Assembly: GCF_012641745.1 (NCBI RefSeq)
Contig: NZ_WEHZ01000041.1
Location: 1 to 39,517, forward strand
From: Pseudoalteromonas peptidolytica
GTDB lineage: Bacteria > Pseudomonadota > Gammaproteobacteria > Enterobacterales > Alteromonadaceae
Length of the DNA stretch: 39,517 nucleotides
Direction: 5' to 3'
Positions 1-7,293 of the stretch are shown here, in pieces. Position numbers and translations under genes: made by a program. How positions within the stretch are numbered: the first letter of the stretch is position 1; every line of letters starts with the position of its first letter. Under the pieces are notes generated by a model, which worked only from the letters and a program-made list of their open reading frames with translations, had not been told where the DNA came from and did not search any database.

Positions 1-127
1 GGGCATTAAATGCCAGACCGAGAAAGTGTTTAGGGTATAAACAGCCTGCTGTTGTATTCAATAAATTACGCAAAGTACGTAAAGCAGCTTAATTTAGCGA
101 GTGGTGCACTTCGGAGTTGAATTCGCG
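1..127 (+). mobile_element. IS30-family insertion sequence, right end (partial)
   Basis: The window opens inside the last codons of an IS30-type transposase (stop at 90-92). The following bases, about 100-127, read GTGGTGCACTTC then GAGTTGAAT, which resembles the terminal repeat of IS30-family elements (a G-T-T-G-C-rich stretch followed by TTGAAT near the very end). The outer boundary near 127 is an estimate, because the left end and target duplication lie outside the window. The element ends about 80 bp before the dgkA promoter and may have changed what lies upstream of that gene. Confidence 0.7.
3..92 (+). CDS. IS30-family transposase, C-terminal fragment (cut by window edge)
   Basis: Reading from base 3 gives 29 sense codons, starting ALNARPRKCLGYKQP and continuing AVVFNKL, then a TAA stop at 90-92. 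The N-RPRKCLGYKQP-x-VF pattern is the well-known C-terminal end of IS30-family DDE transposases (typically LN-x-RPRKCLG-[WY]-x-TP-x-E-x-F). The DDE catalytic residues lie outside the window, so activity cannot be judged. The tail is followed directly by IS-end-like sequence, which fits an intact 3' end. Confidence 0.8.
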   Translation, partial: ALNARPRKCLGYKQPAVVFNKLRKVRKAA

Positions 128-179
128 CTTGGTTATATCTAATAACCAACATATTTAAATGCGGTTTAGATATACCAAG
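128..179. repeat. Inverted repeats between IS30 end and dgkA promoter
   Basis: An 8-bp perfect inverted repeat is formed by TTGGTTAT (129-136) and ATAACCAA (142-149) with a 5-base loop. The left arm extended (128-141) also matches TAGATATACCAAG (167-179) in inverse orientation with one base bulged. The sequence lies just outside the predicted IS end, so it could be the palindromic target that IS30 elements often choose, a hairpin, or an operator. No T-run follows, so it is not an obvious terminator. Confidence 0.4.
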
Positions 180-204
180 TAGACCATAGATTCTTACAAT
201 TTAG

Positions 205-224
205 TACTGTCGAGCTAGACAGTT
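205..224 (+). promoter_or_regulatory. LexA (SOS) box overlapping dgkA -35 region
   Basis: TACTGT-N8-ACAGTT at 205-224 fits the gammaproteobacterial LexA consensus TACTGT-N8-ACAGTA with one mismatch; the symmetry extends inward (ACTGTC/GACAGT, 206-211 and 218-223). It ends 5 bases before a perfect TATAAT (230-235), a position where a bound repressor would block RNA polymerase. The box faces dgkA. No lexA gene is visible; in enterics and vibrios lexA is a near neighbour of dgkA or plsB, so the box might originally have served another gene. Confidence 0.65.
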
Positions 225-235
225 CTTCGTATAAT
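207..235 (+). promoter_or_regulatory. Putative sigma70 promoter of dgkA
   Basis: A perfect -10 hexamer TATAAT lies at 230-235, 37 bases before the dgkA start codon. The 17-bp-spaced -35 position (207-212, CTGTCG) is a poor match (about 3 of 6) and is buried in the LexA box, as is common for repressible promoters. The assignment rests mainly on the -10. Confidence 0.5.
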
Positions 236-272
236 ACGCCCCATTGCATACTACCAACGCAGGATCGAGAAT

Positions 273-680
273 ATGTCGATAAAGATCAAGACCACGGATA
301 GCAACAAACCAAATGGCACAGGGCTTGCCCGACTTATCAAAGCAACCCATTGCTCAGTGAAAGGGATGAAAGCGGCGTACAAAGAAGAGTCTGCATTTAG
401 ACAAGAAACTTGGTTGCTAATAGTGAGTATTCCTTTATCCATTGTGCTAGCGCAAAGCATTGCTCAATGGGCACTGTTAGTCGGTAGTGTGCTGTTAATA
501 TTAGTGATTGAACTTATCAACTCAGCAATTGAAGCACTTACAGACAGAGTGAGTACCGAACATCACTTATTATCTGGTCGTGCAAAAGATATGGCTTCAG
601 CTGCCGTGACACTAACATTACTAATTGCATTTCTAATTTGGGTAACCGCAGCGATAGAGTGGTTCAACACCATTACCTAA
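273..680 (+). CDS. dgkA: Diacylglycerol kinase DgkA
   Basis: Integral inner-membrane kinase that phosphorylates diacylglycerol to phosphatidic acid with ATP, recycling the diacylglycerol left from envelope sugar decoration. The family signature is clear: ELINSAIEALTDR then LSGRAKDMASAAV, with the catalytic/metal glutamates of the E-x-x-NSAIE motif present. Three hydrophobic stretches (about residues 47-66, 68-86 and 108-128) match the three-helix fold. The length of 135 residues slightly exceeds the usual ~120 because of a polar N-terminal extension. The ATG at 273 is preceded by AGGATCGAGA. The gene stands alone between an IS30 end and a convergent protease gene, behind a promoter with a LexA-type box, which is unusual for dgkA. 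Identity is secure; SOS control is an inference. Confidence 0.95.
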   Translation: MSIKIKTTDSNKPNGTGLARLIKATHCSVKGMKAAYKEESAFRQETWLLIVSIPLSIVLAQSIAQWALLVGSVLLILVIELINSAIEALTDRVSTEHHLLSGRAKDMASAAVTLTLLIAFLIWVTAAIEWFNTIT

Positions 681-703
681 AATTATCCGTGACTTTGACA
701 CAA

Positions 704-735
704 AAAATGGCGGCTAAAAACTTAGCCGCCATTTT
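704..735. terminator. Bidirectional terminator between dgkA and M16 protease gene
   Basis: Perfect 14-bp stem: 704-717 pairs with 722-735, loop AAAC. The stem is GC-rich in its centre (TGGCGGC/GCCGCCA), with A-runs on one side and T-runs on the other, so it can end transcripts from both convergent genes. Confidence 0.9.
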
Positions 736-753
736 CATTACTCAGTGCACTGA

Positions 754-3630
754 TTATTTAAACACTTTTTCTACATCTAGCGTTTTAATATTCTGACTTG
801 GAATATTCAGTGGATACGTGGCAATTTCAGCATCTTCTGCCAACAGTGCTTCTGGCTTTTTCGTGTTATAGGTCATAGGTGATGACTGCTTATCACTTAA
901 ACGTTTTGCCATGTCTTTAGCGTCACCCGTGATAAATACATAGTGAATATTGTCGGTCTGCAAATTCTCTTTGATAACACGGTTGATGTCATCAACAGAT
1001 AGAGACTGCAACTGCTCAGTCACATACTTCACAAATTCATCGGTATTGTAAAATTGACTATCTAACGCATAGCCTAGCTGTCTATCTTGGCTCGCCACCA
1101 TTTGCGGCACAAAGTTAATTAAGAAGTTACGTGTCGCCTCAAAATCGGCTTTGCTCATCCCTTCTTTGATCAGCTTATCTAGCTCAAATAAGGCAGTACG
1201 TGTTGCAAAGTGTGCGTCATTATTAGAGCGCAGTGGGCGTAACCATACTTGGAAGATCTGCTCACTACGGCCTAAGTTTGCGTCAGGCTTGGTTTGGAAC
1301 ATCCCGCGAGGGAAGTATTCAATATACGCATAATCGCCATAGTTCATGCCACGAACTTGACGAATGCGTTGGTACAAGTGACTGTTAGCGCTGCGGTGCT
1401 CACCAAAGTATGAGCGCACCAACCAAAGTGCAGCCCAGTCTTTGTTGCTACGAATAGTGTCAATTGGGAAACCAAAAGAGACAGCTGTCGACTTGGCATT
1501 TTTCTCTACAATCGTCGCATGACGCCCTAACAATGTTGGCGCATCAGGCACTTGTAAACGTGCTTCTTGGCCTTTTGGCAGTGTCGCAAGATCACTGAAC
1601 ATTTCTTCTTTTAGCTGTTTATCAAGCGCACCTGTAATACCCACGTTAAGTTTTGCTTGGGTAAACTGCTGAGCATAAAACGCTTTCACATCATTCAATG
1701 TAATCGCTTCTAGGTCAGATAAATCACCAAAATTGTAGCTTTCGTATGGGTGACCTTGATACAGCTCATGATATAGCACTTCTTTACCTAACTCTTCGTC
1801 ATTCGACGCTTTTAGGCCAGCTTTAATGCTATTGATAAGCTCTTTTTTCAGTCGATTAAAGTCGTCCTCTCTAAAGCCTGGTGCCAGCAACTGCTGACTC
1901 ACAATGCCATACCACTGCTCTGCATTGTCTTTGTGAATACGGCCTCGTAGAGAAATCATTTCTTTATCAATTTGATAGCCAAAACTGCCCGCAATTGGAT
2001 AAAGCGCTTTTTGAATCTCTTTGTAAGATTGTGACTCACTACCACCTTTGGCTATCATTGCAGCCGTCAACGCAGCAAGCCCTTTTTTGCCTTCAGGATC
2101 AGCGGCAGCACCGGTATAAAACAGGAAGTTTACATCCACCAGTGGAGAATTATTGGTTTTATCTAGTACATTAAAATGACGTGTTGCAGGCTTGTCCATT
2201 TTTGCAACTAACTTGTCTAGCTCGACTTCTTTATCAAAGCCAGATACGGACTCAAGCGCCGACATAGTCACCGTCGTACGGCTACTATCGACAAAGTATT
2301 TATTGGCAATATCACGTATATCTTTTGCAGTTACTTGGTCAGCTGTCGCATACAGCTCATTGATAACCTCAGGATCTCGCTCAAAATGCACATAACGTGC
2401 AAGTGTAGAAGCAATTGCTTGCGATGAGTCAAGACCGTTAATAAAGCTATACTTTGAGTTAGATTTAAGCGCTGCCAACTTATTTTCGTCGACTAATTCT
2501 GTGCGAGCTTTTGCATATGTGTTGTTAATCGCATAACGTACTGTCGCTAAATCTTTTTCGTTTTCCACTTTAACAAATACATGCAAAAGCCCAGGATCTT
2601 TAGTCTCAGGGTTGTAGGTAAACATTTGACTTGCCAGCTGCTTGTCTACTACCAACTCCTGGTATAACTCAGAGTTACTAGAGAAATAAAGCTGCGAGAT
2701 CAGATCAAGTGCTGCACGATCTTTTTTCTTCGGCTCCCATGCTGCTCCTTTATAAGAAACAAGCAACCAGTGCCCTGGCAAGCCGTCATATTTCTCGTGC
2801 ACATAACGTGCTTGCTCTTGCTTTGGCTCAACTGGAATATCGGCTTGATAATCACCTCTTTTCCAGTTGCCCCAATGCTTTTTCACCATCGCTATGGTTG
2901 CTTTAGGATCAACATCGCCCACGATGACCAGTGATACATATTCAGGCTTATAGAAGCGCTCAAAGAATGTTTTACCATAGGCCATTTGATCAGGCATTGC
3001 CTCAATGTCTTCAAAAAAGCCCATCGTGGTATGCTTATAAGTATGTTTGTCGAATGCTTCTTTTCTTACCGCAGAAAGTAACTTACGCACAGGACTTGCG
3101 TTGTTTTTAAGGTACTCTCCTTTGACAGTGAGCGCCTCGGTACGGAACTGCTCTTCACTGTACGTTAGGTTTTGGAAAATATCAGCTTCAATTTCCAACA
3201 CTTTATCTAAGTGCTGTTTAGAGAAGTTTAAATGATAGTTGGTAAAATCATTGGTTGTATAAGCGCGATTATCAACACCTGAATTTTTCAAAATATCTGA
3301 GTACACATCTTGAGGATATTTTTCTGAGCCTTTAAACATCATGTGTTCAAAGAAATGAGCAAAGCCTGTTTTTCCGGCTTCAACTTCATTGCGAGAGCCA
3401 ACTGATACTGGAATTTGTAGTGATACTACATCAGGGTAATTGGTTTTTACTACCATGACACGAAGACCGTTTTCTAACTCTTCGAGTACGTAATCTTGGG
3501 CAAATACTTTATTTGACTGAGCGGCTTGAGCACCAGCAGCTGCATTCTGTGTACTATCGGCATTAGTCATTGCACAACCACTAAGCGCTAGGCTCACGGC
3601 AAAACTAGTTGCTAGTAATTTGAATTTCAT
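754..3630 (-). CDS. M16 family zinc metalloprotease, lipoprotein
   Basis: Large insulinase/pitrilysin-type protease, probably periplasmic and lipid-anchored, degrading peptides. The inverted zinc motif H92-F-F-E95-H96 is intact, with the third ligand at E172 (VKGEY), the usual spacing. An M16 peptidase domain and a middle inactive domain are followed by a second M16 pair (residues about 490-930), giving about 958 residues, the two-repeat form common in marine gammaproteobacteria. The N-terminus is a lipoprotein signal with lipobox LSGC (Cys19). An upstream ATG at 3648 would add six residues, but the ATG at 3630 has AGGAA seven bases before it and gives a standard signal peptide, so I chose 3630. 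The gene is transcribed alone, divergent from the MTHFR-like gene. The exact substrate is unknown. Confidence 0.9.
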   Translation of the reverse strand: MKFKLLATSFAVSLALSGCAMTNADSTQNAAAGAQAAQSNKVFAQDYVLEELENGLRVMVVKTNYPDVVSLQIPVSVGSRNEVEAGKTGFAHFFEHMMFKGSEKYPQDVYSDILKNSGVDNRAYTTNDFTNYHLNFSKQHLDKVLEIEADIFQNLTYSEEQFRTEALTVKGEYLKNNASPVRKLLSAVRKEAFDKHTYKHTTMGFFEDIEAMPDQMAYGKTFFERFYKPEYVSLVIVGDVDPKATIAMVKKHWGNWKRGDYQADIPVEPKQEQARYVHEKYDGLPGHWLLVSYKGAAWEPKKKDRAALDLISQLYFSSNSELYQELVVDKQLASQMFTYNPETKDPGLLHVFVKVENEKDLATVRYAINNTYAKARTELVDENKLAALKSNSKYSFINGLDSSQAIASTLARYVHFERDPEVINELYATADQVTAKDIRDIANKYFVDSSRTTVTMSALESVSGFDKEVELDKLVAKMDKPATRHFNVLDKTNNSPLVDVNFLFYTGAAADPEGKKGLAALTAAMIAKGGSESQSYKEIQKALYPIAGSFGYQIDKEMISLRGRIHKDNAEQWYGIVSQQLLAPGFREDDFNRLKKELINSIKAGLKASNDEELGKEVLYHELYQGHPYESYNFGDLSDLEAITLNDVKAFYAQQFTQAKLNVGITGALDKQLKEEMFSDLATLPKGQEARLQVPDAPTLLGRHATIVEKNAKSTAVSFGFPIDTIRSNKDWAALWLVRSYFGEHRSANSHLYQRIRQVRGMNYGDYAYIEYFPRGMFQTKPDANLGRSEQIFQVWLRPLRSNNDAHFATRTALFELDKLIKEGMSKADFEATRNFLINFVPQMVASQDRQLGYALDSQFYNTDEFVKYVTEQLQSLSVDDINRVIKENLQTDNIHYVFITGDAKDMAKRLSDKQSSPMTYNTKKPEALLAEDAEIATYPLNIPSQNIKTLDVEKVFK

Positions 3631-3663
3631 GGATTGGTTCCTAATCATATTTTTATTCTAAAT

Positions 3664-3682
3664 AAGTAGTGATCACTTACTT
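3664..3682. promoter_or_regulatory. Palindrome upstream of M16 protease gene, possible operator
   Basis: AAGTAGTGATCACTTACTT contains the perfect 10-bp palindrome AGTGATCACT (3668-3677), with the symmetry extended by AAGT/ACTT on the flanks (one base offset). It lies about 35 bases upstream of the chosen start codon, within the likely 5' UTR or promoter. I cannot name the regulator. Confidence 0.35.
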
Positions 3683-3828
3683 CAGCAAACTTCTTGATTA
3701 TGCCCCAAAGCAATACTCATTCGCTAATTTACGAGATGATTTACCCTCTTAATATGTAAACAATTATGACATTTTACCTTTGGCACTTGAGAGAAATTCA
3801 TAATTATTGAAATTCTTTCATTAAAAAA

Positions 3829-3860
3829 ATCTATCTAGACGTCTAAATGGCTGCTATATT
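3829..3860 (+). promoter_or_regulatory. MetJ box array and -10 of MTHFR-like gene
   Basis: A perfect met box AGACGTCT lies at 3837-3844. The adjoining 8-mers in register are degenerate (3829-3836, 4/8; 3845-3852, 5/8), the usual picture of one strong and neighbouring weak met boxes; MetJ binds as at least two dimers on adjacent boxes. A -10-like TATATT follows at 3855-3860, so bound MetJ would cover the promoter. The downstream gene starts 18 bases beyond the -10. This predicts repression when S-adenosylmethionine is plentiful. Confidence 0.7.
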
Positions 3861-3877
3861 AGTAAAGAGATACTGAA

Positions 3878-4855
3878 ATGCTTTTGTGGACGCAGATTAT
3901 GGCTTTAACGCTTCAAGAGAAAATCATTGACCCTAACCAAGGGGTATATTTAATTGGTACCACACCACCAAAGATAGGCACCACACCCGAGCAGCTCAAA
4001 GCAATCGCAGCTAAGTTGCTAGGACGTTTACATGAAATCGAATACGATGGTGTGATAATTTACGATATTCAAGATGAAAGCAGCCGCACTCAAGTACCGC
4101 GCCCATTCCCATTCAAGCACACCGTTGACCCTTGTGAGTATAGTCAGTTGATCCGTGAATTATCACACCTTGATGTTATTACCTATAAAAGCGTAGCACA
4201 GCGTGACGGTGAAGCATTTAGCAATTGGCTTAGCAGCACTAAACAACAATATGGATTGGACAATCTGGTGTTAGTTGGAAGCCCTTCTTCAACAGGCGAT
4301 ATTAAGCTGCCATTATCAGAAGCTTATAAGGTGTTAAAGCACCATCAAGAGGAGTTTTTCTTAGGTGGTGTAACCATCGCGGAGCGTCATGCTAGTAAGC
4401 GTAATGAGCACGAAAGATTGATTGATAAAACAGTCCAAGGCTGCCAGTTTTTTGTCTCTCAAGCTGTCTATGATGCCCAAGCAACCATAGATCTGATCAC
4501 AAGCTATGCTCGTACTTGCAAGCAACAGGGCACGACACCAAAACGTATTATTTTAACTTTTACTCCTTGTGGTGGAGAGAAGACTTTACAGTTTATGCAG
4601 TGGTTGGGTATATCCGTGCCGGAGGCGACTAAGTGGCGTATGTTAGATGCAGAAAATACACTGAGCGAGTCCATTAGAATTTGTAGAGAAAATCTAGATC
4701 AAATCTTAAAAAGTTGTTCACACTTAGATATTTCTCTTGGTTTGAATATTGAGAGTTTAACGAACCGTAAAGAAGAAATTGATGCCTCTATCAACCTGTA
4801 TCGCCTACTCAAAGCAACCATGGAATTGAGCCTTGCAGAAAAACAAATTGCTTAA
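3878..4855 (+). CDS. Methylenetetrahydrofolate reductase-like protein (divergent)
   Basis: I assign this 325-residue protein to the MTHFR (MetF) TIM-barrel superfamily with moderate confidence. Points in favour are the N-terminal GTTPPK segment, where MetF has its FFPPK segment; the LVLVGSPSS segment (about 130-138), where MetF has L-x-LRGDPP; the GGVTIAERH strand; and GCQFFVSQAVYD (about 188-199), matching the MetF TQ-[FY]-FFD region with Q190. It differs clearly from E. coli MetF: the GD of the flavin-contacting RGD segment is GS here, so it may use flavin differently or have another substrate. The perfect MetJ box in its promoter independently ties it to methionine or one-carbon metabolism. 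Start: the ATG at 3878 follows AAAGAGA by seven bases; an ATG at 3899 is the alternative. Confidence 0.6.
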   Translation: MLLWTQIMALTLQEKIIDPNQGVYLIGTTPPKIGTTPEQLKAIAAKLLGRLHEIEYDGVIIYDIQDESSRTQVPRPFPFKHTVDPCEYSQLIRELSHLDVITYKSVAQRDGEAFSNWLSSTKQQYGLDNLVLVGSPSSTGDIKLPLSEAYKVLKHHQEEFFLGGVTIAERHASKRNEHERLIDKTVQGCQFFVSQAVYDAQATIDLITSYARTCKQQGTTPKRIILTFTPCGGEKTLQFMQWLGISVPEATKWRMLDAENTLSESIRICRENLDQILKSCSHLDISLGLNIESLTNRKEEIDASINLYRLLKATMELSLAEKQIA

Positions 4856-4871
4856 TCATTGTATAAATGAA

Positions 4872-4901
4872 AAAGCCAGCTTGACTCCACAAACTGGCTT
4901 T
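4872..4901. terminator. Terminator between MTHFR-like gene and uppP
   Basis: Inverted repeat AAAGCCAG (4872-4879) and CTGGCTTT (4894-4901) with a 14-base loop, flanked by A and T residues. It lies between two convergent genes and may serve both. Confidence 0.7.
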
Positions 4902-4922
4902 CACCTAACCGGACTAGAAAGA

Positions 4923-5723
4923 TTAGCTAAAACTTAAGAAAGCGATTAGCCCTACTCCAAGTAATAAACGATATATAACAAATGGCATCATACCCATACG
5001 TTCGATAATTTTTAGAAAGAAGAATATACACGCATAAGCTGAAACAAACGACAATACCGCGCCACTTAGCAGGGCATTCCAATCAACCACTTCATCGCCC
5101 ATTGCCAATTCTAAACTATAGTAAAGTCCCATCATCGAAATCACAGGAATAGACATCAAAAACGAAAATCTTGCGGCACTTTTCTTATCAAGCCCTAGCA
5201 ATAATCCGGCTGTAATTGTGATCCCAGATCGCGATGTTCCAGGAATAACCGCAGTAATTTGCGCCAGTCCAAGTATCAATGCACTTTTCCAATTTAGCGC
5301 AAACTCGTCTTTGATCTGTTTTGCTTTCACATCGGCATACCACAGCAATAAACCAAAAACGATAGTAGAGATTGCAATAACCCACGCACTGCGTAAGTAG
5401 ATTTCGACAATATCTTTTAATAGAGGCGCCAGTAATACAAATGGAATTGTCGCAACAACAATACACCATGTCAGGCGGCTCTCTTTTGAATGCTGACCTG
5501 AAAACGATTTAAACCAGCCAGATAATAAGCTTACTATGTCGCGCCAAAAATAAATAACGACGGCAAGCAGGGTTCCTACATGAACAGCAACATCAAAAGC
5601 CAACCCCTGATCTTGCCATCCTAGTACCTGTGAAGGCAGTAATAAGTGTGCTGAACTAGAAATAGGTAAAAACTCAGTGAGACCCTGAATGATTGCAAGG
5701 ACAACAATCTCGATAAAACTCAT
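4923..5723 (-). CDS. uppP: Undecaprenyl-diphosphatase UppP (BacA)
   Basis: Integral inner-membrane phosphatase that converts undecaprenyl diphosphate to undecaprenyl phosphate, the lipid carrier for peptidoglycan and surface polysaccharides; overexpression gives bacitracin resistance. Both signature motifs are present: QGLTEFLPISSSAHL near the N-terminus and PGTSRSGITITAGLLLG in the second half. Several transmembrane helices are evident and the 266-residue length is normal. The ATG at 5723 overlaps the folK stop as ATGA, implying translational coupling; a longer reading frame upstream lies inside folK and is not needed. Last gene of a folB-folK-uppP operon; the folB/uppP linkage divergent from plsY is also found in E. 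coli. Confidence 0.95.
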   Translation of the reverse strand: MSFIEIVVLAIIQGLTEFLPISSSAHLLLPSQVLGWQDQGLAFDVAVHVGTLLAVVIYFWRDIVSLLSGWFKSFSGQHSKESRLTWCIVVATIPFVLLAPLLKDIVEIYLRSAWVIAISTIVFGLLLWYADVKAKQIKDEFALNWKSALILGLAQITAVIPGTSRSGITITAGLLLGLDKKSAARFSFLMSIPVISMMGLYYSLELAMGDEVVDWNALLSGAVLSFVSAYACIFFFLKIIERMGMMPFVIYRLLLGVGLIAFLSFS

Positions 5724-6208
5724 AACTTGGGAAACTCCACTTTCCATAATTTTTGACTTGGGTTGTGATATTCCTGCCACAACTGAGCGATTGATTTCCC
5801 CTCAACAGGGTGAATAAAATCAGCGGCAAGTTCAGCTAATGGCTGAAGCACAAAAGCATTTTTGGTTATTTCATCCCTTGGCAGCTGAGCTGGTGATGAA
5901 CAAATAAGGTGATCATAAAAAAGAATATCGAGATCTAAGGTACGCGGGCTAAACTTTTTTTCGTTGCAGCGACGACCATGATCGTACTCTATCGACTTAA
6001 GCCGTGTATAAACCTCATTTAAAGACATTGGCGTGTGTGCAGCAAATACTGAGTTATAAAAATTACTACCGGTAAAACCGACAGCCTCACTCTCAAATAC
6101 ACTTGAATGTCGGTAATTTGGAAAATGCTTTATGAGTGTTTGTAAACCACTTAGTAAGTTTTTTTCTTTCTCAATATTGGAGCCAAGGCTGATAAAAATT
6201 TGTGCCAT
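5720..6208 (-). CDS. folK: 2-amino-4-hydroxy-6-hydroxymethyldihydropteridine pyrophosphokinase
   Basis: HPPK transfers pyrophosphate from ATP to 6-hydroxymethyl-7,8-dihydropterin in folate synthesis. It begins with the family start MAQIFISLGSNI and has the signature FSPRTLDLDILFY (about residues 82-94 of the 162-residue product), including the magnesium-binding aspartates. The start chosen is the ATG at 6208, seven bases past the folB stop; an upstream ATG would add eight residues of no family likeness. The gene sits directly after folB, whose product makes its substrate, and its stop overlaps the start of uppP. Confidence 0.95.
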   Translation of the reverse strand: MAQIFISLGSNIEKEKNLLSGLQTLIKHFPNYRHSSVFESEAVGFTGSNFYNSVFAAHTPMSLNEVYTRLKSIEYDHGRRCNEKKFSPRTLDLDILFYDHLICSSPAQLPRDEITKNAFVLQPLAELAADFIHPVEGKSIAQLWQEYHNPSQKLWKVEFPKL

Positions 6209-6215
6209 GATAATG

Positions 6216-6566
6216 CTACTTCTTACGCACAATTTCTACACCCACCGTTTGTGCTTGCGCCACGGCTTCGGGTTTGCTTACTTTTATAAGTACTTGCTGT
6301 ACATTAAATTCATTTAAAATCATTGCCGCTAGCTGCTCGACTAAAGTTTCGAGTAATTCAACTGGCTTGGCTTGAGTATGCGCGATAATACGTTCACTGA
6401 CTTTGGCATAATCCACGGCCAAATTAATGTCGTCGAGGCGCGCTGCGGCGCTAATATCGGTCAACATCTCAACATCAAAGTAAAGGCTTTGTTTACTTTC
6501 TTTTTCAAAGTCGTACACTCCTATTATGGCTTCGACGTGTAGCTGTGAGATATAGACTTTATCCAT
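6216..6566 (-). CDS. folB: Dihydroneopterin aldolase
   Basis: Splits 7,8-dihydroneopterin to 6-hydroxymethyl-7,8-dihydropterin and glycolaldehyde, the step before FolK. The family pattern is clear: I-x-x-L-x-VEAIIGVYDFEK near the N-terminus, D-x-x-LAVDYAKVSE mid-protein, and VLIKVSKPEA with the catalytic lysine near the C-terminus. Product length 116 residues, as usual. The start at 6566 is supported by GGAG a few bases upstream; the ATG at 6581 would add five residues. First gene of folB-folK-uppP and divergent from plsY. Confidence 0.95.
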   Translation of the reverse strand: MDKVYISQLHVEAIIGVYDFEKESKQSLYFDVEMLTDISAAARLDDINLAVDYAKVSERIIAHTQAKPVELLETLVEQLAAMILNEFNVQQVLIKVSKPEAVAQAQTVGVEIVRKK

Positions 6567-6613
6567 GTAAACTCCAAACATGTTTATCGCTTTTATCTTC
6601 CCGCATTAAATAA

Positions 6614-6627
6614 AGCGCAAATGCGCT
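6614..6627. promoter_or_regulatory. Palindrome in the folB/plsY divergent region
   Basis: AGCGCA (6614-6619) and TGCGCT (6622-6627) form a perfect inverted repeat around AA, midway between the two divergent start codons. It could be an operator or a chance GC-rich island in AT-rich sequence; no regulator can be named. Confidence 0.25.
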
Positions 6628-6691
6628 AAATTGCAGGACTTAAGACCGCCGATCATAGCCCAAAACAACGCAATAAAAAATAAGGAAGACA

Positions 6692-7282
6692 GTGTTAATC
6701 AGTTTAATGTGCGTATGTGCTTATTTATTAGGATCGATTTCCTCCGCAATTCTGGTGTGTCGACTGTTCAAGCTTCCAGATCCGCGCTTTAGTGGCTCCA
6801 ACAATCCAGGTGCGACCAATGTATTGCGGTTAGGAGGAAAGGTCCCTGCTGTGCTAGTGCTTATCTTTGATATTTTAAAGGGCACCATTCCAGTATGGGG
6901 TGCCTATTTCTTAAATATAGAGCCTCTTTGGTTAGGCGCTATTGCGGTGAGTGCATGCCTTGGACACATTTACCCTGTGTTTTTTCACTTTAATGGCGGT
7001 AAAGCAGTGGCAACAGCGTTTGGAGCGCTCTTACCTATTGGTTTATCACTTGGTGGATTGTTGATAAGTACTTGGCTTGTAGTACTGGCGCTAACGCGTT
7101 ACTCGTCATTGGCAGCAATCGTCGCGGTTGCTGCAGCGCCACTTTATACTTGGTGGATAAAACCATTATATACATTACCGGTGAGCTTTTTGACCGTCGT
7201 CATTATCTTTCGTCACCGAGCTAATATCAAAAGGCTCCTTGCAGGTAAGGAGCCAAAGGTGGGTAAAAAGTCTAAAGATTAA
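6692..7282 (+). CDS. plsY: Glycerol-3-phosphate acyltransferase PlsY
   Basis: Integral membrane acyltransferase that uses acyl-phosphate (made by PlsX) to acylate glycerol-3-phosphate, the first step of phospholipid synthesis. The three PlsY motifs are visible: RFSGSNNPGATNVLRLGGK (about residues 32-50), GHIYPVFFHFNGGKAVAT (about 91-108) and a C-terminal IIFRHRANIKRLL-G-E. Several transmembrane helices; 196 residues is normal. The start is a GTG at 6692 preceded by AAGGAAG. Convergent with tsaD, 11 bases between the stops. Confidence 0.95.
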   Translation: MLISLMCVCAYLLGSISSAILVCRLFKLPDPRFSGSNNPGATNVLRLGGKVPAVLVLIFDILKGTIPVWGAYFLNIEPLWLGAIAVSACLGHIYPVFFHFNGGKAVATAFGALLPIGLSLGGLLISTWLVVLALTRYSSLAAIVAVAAAPLYTWWIKPLYTLPVSFLTVVIIFRHRANIKRLLAGKEPKVGKKSKD

Positions 7283-7293
7283 CGTAAGATAGC

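Noticed and set aside
5188..5469. Cys-rich 93-residue minus-strand frame within uppP
   Set aside because: Shadow frame inside a well-conserved gene; no ribosome binding site and an implausible composition.
4923..5780. uppP starting at the upstream ATG (5780)
   Set aside because: The first 19 residues would come from within folK; the ATGA overlap start at 5723 gives the normal UppP N-terminus.
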